Below, one piece after another: positions 5,211 through 6,717 of a DNA stretch of 6,717 nucleotides. The stretch comes from Deltaproteobacteria bacterium. Lineage in GTDB: Bacteria; Desulfobacterota; Desulfobacteria; Desulfobacterales; JAABPS01. The stretch is from NCBI GenBank assembly GCA_019309685.1, contig JAFDFT010000131.1:1-6717 (forward strand), written 5' to 3'. Below the pieces are notes generated by a model. The model had not been told where the DNA came from, searched no databases, and worked only from the letters and a program-made list of their open reading frames with translations. How positions within the stretch are numbered: position 1 is the first letter of the stretch; the number at the start of each line of letters is the position of its first letter. The translations under genes and the position numbers were made by a program.

Positions 5211-5250
5211 AAATTGCCTGGATCTTGAAAAATAATAATTTATAATTCTC

Positions 5251-5796
5251 ATGAAAACAAATACGTCTATCTATATTGCGCGGCACGGTCAATCCACATG
5301 GAACGCCCAGCATCTTTGGGCCGGGCATGACGATCCGCCGCTTACGGATCTCGGCCGCCAACAGGCAAAGAACGCGTGCGAACGGCTTGCTGAACATAAT
5401 TTTGACGGTATTACAAGCTCCGCACTTTCAAGGGCCAGTGAAACCGCTTCTATTATTTCTCAAATTCTCAATGTTGATCTTCTAGATCCCATTTCGGATC
5501 TTAATGAAATGCATATCGGTGAGATCAGCGGATTGACGTCAGATGAAATTAACGCTAATTATCCTGGCTTAATTGATAGATGGAATGCCGGTAATCCTGT
5601 AGATATGCCCGGTGGGGAAACGTGGAATGATTTTGCTGACCGGGTATTTAAGGGCATCCAATATTTAAAAGCATTAAAAAGGACCATTTTAGTTGTCGCG
5701 CATGAAGGAGTATTGCGCGCCATAGCATTTCAACTGGGTGAAAAACTGCAATCGTATGAAAACCTGGAAGGCAGATGGTACGATCCTTCCTTATAA
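5251..5796 (+). CDS. Histidine phosphatase (phosphoglycerate-mutase-like), possibly short at the C-terminus
   Basis: This 181-residue protein of the histidine phosphatase superfamily removes phosphate through a phospho-histidine intermediate; the substrate is not evident. RHG is at 11-13 with His12 as nucleophile, in the typical ARHGQSTWN context. Arg61 (SRASETA), Glu86 (LNEMHIGEISG, the acid) and His151 (AHEGVLR) complete the active site. The GGET segment (121-124) is also typical. It has no signal peptide, so it is cytosolic. Relatives are usually about 200 residues, and the normal last strand after the His151 helix seems missing: the protein ends GRWYDPSL. The frame stays open for 64 codons after the TAA (5797-5991). 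No Shine-Dalgarno is visible before the ATG at 5251; instead a TATAAT (5241-5246) lies just upstream. Family is certain; completeness is not. Confidence 0.9.
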   Translation: MKTNTSIYIARHGQSTWNAQHLWAGHDDPPLTDLGRQQAKNACERLAEHNFDGITSSALSRASETASIISQILNVDLLDPISDLNEMHIGEISGLTSDEINANYPGLIDRWNAGNPVDMPGGETWNDFADRVFKGIQYLKALKRTILVVAHEGVLRAIAFQLGEKLQSYENLEGRWYDPSL

Positions 5797-5991
5797 AATG
5801 CGGGAACATATAATGGTTTATCAAAGCTGGAAAGGACTGGGGAACAGCAGAATTATTTTACATCCATGTGTATTCCTGTCAATAAAAACGGATTTATTGC
5901 TGGATGTGACGATACAAATACAGTTCAAATTAAGTATTTTCCGTTTTTCGGAACAGAATTTGTAGAAAACAAGGCGATTAATTTTGAATAA
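5797..5991 (+). other. Open in-frame continuation after the phosphatase stop codon
   Basis: Directly after the TAA at 5794-5796, the same frame runs 64 sense codons to TAA at 5989-5991. It begins NAGTYNGLSKLE and ends FVENKAINFE. The composition looks protein-like, and NAGT...LSKLE could be the missing final strand of the phosphatase. It has no ATG before 5866 and no visible ribosome binding site. It may be the severed C-terminus of a mutated gene, a readthrough extension or a chance open frame. Confidence 0.35.
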
Positions 5992-6023
5992 ATAAAGTGA
6001 TCTTTGTACATCTTTTCATCCAT

Positions 6024-6030
6024 AAGGAGG
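6024..6030 (+). promoter_or_regulatory. Consensus ribosome binding site of the exported PEBP-like gene
   Basis: AAGGAGG lies 6 nt before the ATG at 6037 and is the strongest such site in the window. It selects that start over the in-frame ATG at 6004. Confidence 0.85.
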
Positions 6031-6036
6031 TGTATT

Positions 6037-6588
6037 ATGAAAATCTTAACTTTTGTGACCTTAACCTTTTGCATAGCCATGATACCTCTGTTAATGAAAA
6101 ACTTAGCTTCAGGTGCTTCATACGCCGGCTTCAAAGCAACATTTGCTGATGCTGCATGGGACGGTAAAACCGTTCCCAAGGGGCGGCAATGCAAGAGGTT
6201 TGATGGTAAAGATCCATCAACGCCCAAACTGATGGTTGTAGGTATTCCGGCCGATGCAAACGCCATTGTTATGGAGTATAGCGACAGGAGTTATCCGCCC
6301 ATGGATAACGGAAGACATGAAAAAATCGGTTATACAATTCCTGAGGGCACCAAAGAAATCACGATCCCTCCCGTGCCTGGCCATTCTTTTGAACTGCCTG
6401 AAAAGTTTTTTATCGTCGCGCCCAACCAGGCGCCTGGTTGGGATGAAGCAGGCGCTTATATGCCTCCCTGCTCAGGCGGTAACGGAAATAAATACTACGT
6501 CACTATTAAAGCCGTTGTCTTTGACGAAGGAAAAACGGACTCATTTAAAGATATCGCGCAGGTTGTTCTGGAGATGGGCATTTATTAG
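6037..6588 (+). CDS. Exported divergent PEBP-like (YbhB/YbcL-type) protein
   Basis: This 183-residue protein starts with a signal peptide: MK, a hydrophobic core at residues 3-20 and a likely cleavage near ASGA or SYA (27-30). The mature protein would be periplasmic or secreted. The remainder resembles the phosphatidylethanolamine-binding fold. KLMVVGIPADANAIVMEYSD (64-83) fits the GLPAGT-plus-acidic-strand region. RHEKIGYTIPEGT (93-105) fits the HWVVYNIP region. GAYMPPCSGGNGNKYYVTIKAV (139-160) fits the GPCPP..GxHRY segment. The hallmark DPDxP and GxHR motifs are altered (YSDRSYPP and GNGNKYY), so ligand binding may differ. Cys52 and Cys145 are the only cysteines after the leader and could form a disulfide. 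A consensus AAGGAGG 6 nt upstream fixes the start. The link to PEBP comes from motif order read by eye and is moderate; export and coding status are firm. Confidence 0.85.
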   Translation: MKILTFVTLTFCIAMIPLLMKNLASGASYAGFKATFADAAWDGKTVPKGRQCKRFDGKDPSTPKLMVVGIPADANAIVMEYSDRSYPPMDNGRHEKIGYTIPEGTKEITIPPVPGHSFELPEKFFIVAPNQAPGWDEAGAYMPPCSGGNGNKYYVTIKAVVFDEGKTDSFKDIAQVVLEMGIY

Positions 6589-6631
6589 ATTTTGGTTTTA
6601 GGTTAAAATGTCAAGGATTCGAGTTAAACTA

Positions 6632-6644
6632 GGACACGGATTTT
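6632..6644 (+). repeat. 10-bp-period intergenic repeat, copy E (single unit)
   Basis: GGA plus CACGGATTTT matches the leading unit of the family. The following 20 nt are degenerate. It lies 43 bp after the exported-protein gene, in the last non-coding stretch (6589-6717), where I see nothing else. Confidence 0.5.
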
Positions 6645-6717
6645 GATTCTCTATTTACTTGTTGCTCGTCACTATTTACTATTATATTTGAATGTATGAT
6701 GAAATTCATTATTTCCT

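Larger units (their letters stand above)
4942..5250. other. Gene-free, repeat-filled stretch between hydrolase and phosphatase genes
   Basis: This 309-bp gap holds a purine-rich segment with GAAACGGAGA (about 4956-5000), the clearest 10-bp-period repeat (5002-5040), a TCCTTCGACTTTGCTCAGGA element (5071-5090) with short inverted ends, two stem-loops (5117-5145 and 5154-5166) and a 9-bp-period repeat (5181-5210). No credible reading frame was found in it. Confidence 0.75.

Noticed and set aside
5738..5965. 75-codon frame overlapping the phosphatase end, considered as a frameshifted C-terminus
   Set aside because: Its sequence does not resemble a phosphatase C-terminus; the same-frame continuation at 5797-5991 looks more protein-like.

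Overview
The window looks like a chromosomal accessory stretch of a Gram-negative bacterium, probably a deltaproteobacterium (Desulfobacterota, Desulfobacterales-like). This rests on the TypA sequence, an exported protein with a signal peptide, moderate GC, and intergenic repeats of a kind I associate with environmental deltaproteobacterial genomes. The assignment is inference. No rRNA, tRNA, CRISPR, transposase or integrase is visible.

Layout: 1-859 (minus) is the N-terminal half of the translational GTPase TypA/BipA, running off the left edge. 1138-1611 (plus) encodes an unrecognised four-helix membrane protein behind a good sigma-70-type promoter. 1880-2833 (minus) encodes a metallo-beta-lactamase-fold hydrolase with an altered metal motif and its own promoter. 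3475-3714 (plus) encodes a two-helix small membrane protein. 3901-4941 (plus) encodes a membrane-anchored alpha/beta hydrolase. 5251-5796 (plus) encodes a histidine phosphatase (phosphoglycerate-mutase-like) whose frame stays open for 64 more codons past its stop. 6037-6588 (plus) encodes an exported, divergent PEBP-like (YbhB/YbcL-type) protein.

The genes do not form an obvious pathway. Each appears to be a solo unit, separated from the next by roughly 50 to 640 bp of non-coding DNA, and most gaps are full of short degenerate repeats. The main signal in the window is in those gaps. One family has three units at a 10-bp step (core CACGGATTWW, or ATCYGTG on the other strand). A second has three units at a 9-bp step (ATCATGTWW, ending ATCCTGTCATAA). 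Other elements are AAGCTTC-GAAGCTT hairpins, an ATCCTGAA-TTCAGGAT hairpin and a 12-bp perfect stem-loop. A composite of four such elements occurs twice in the same order and orientation, on either side of the metallo-hydrolase gene. The repeats look like a nested mosaic of non-coding elements whose function I do not know.
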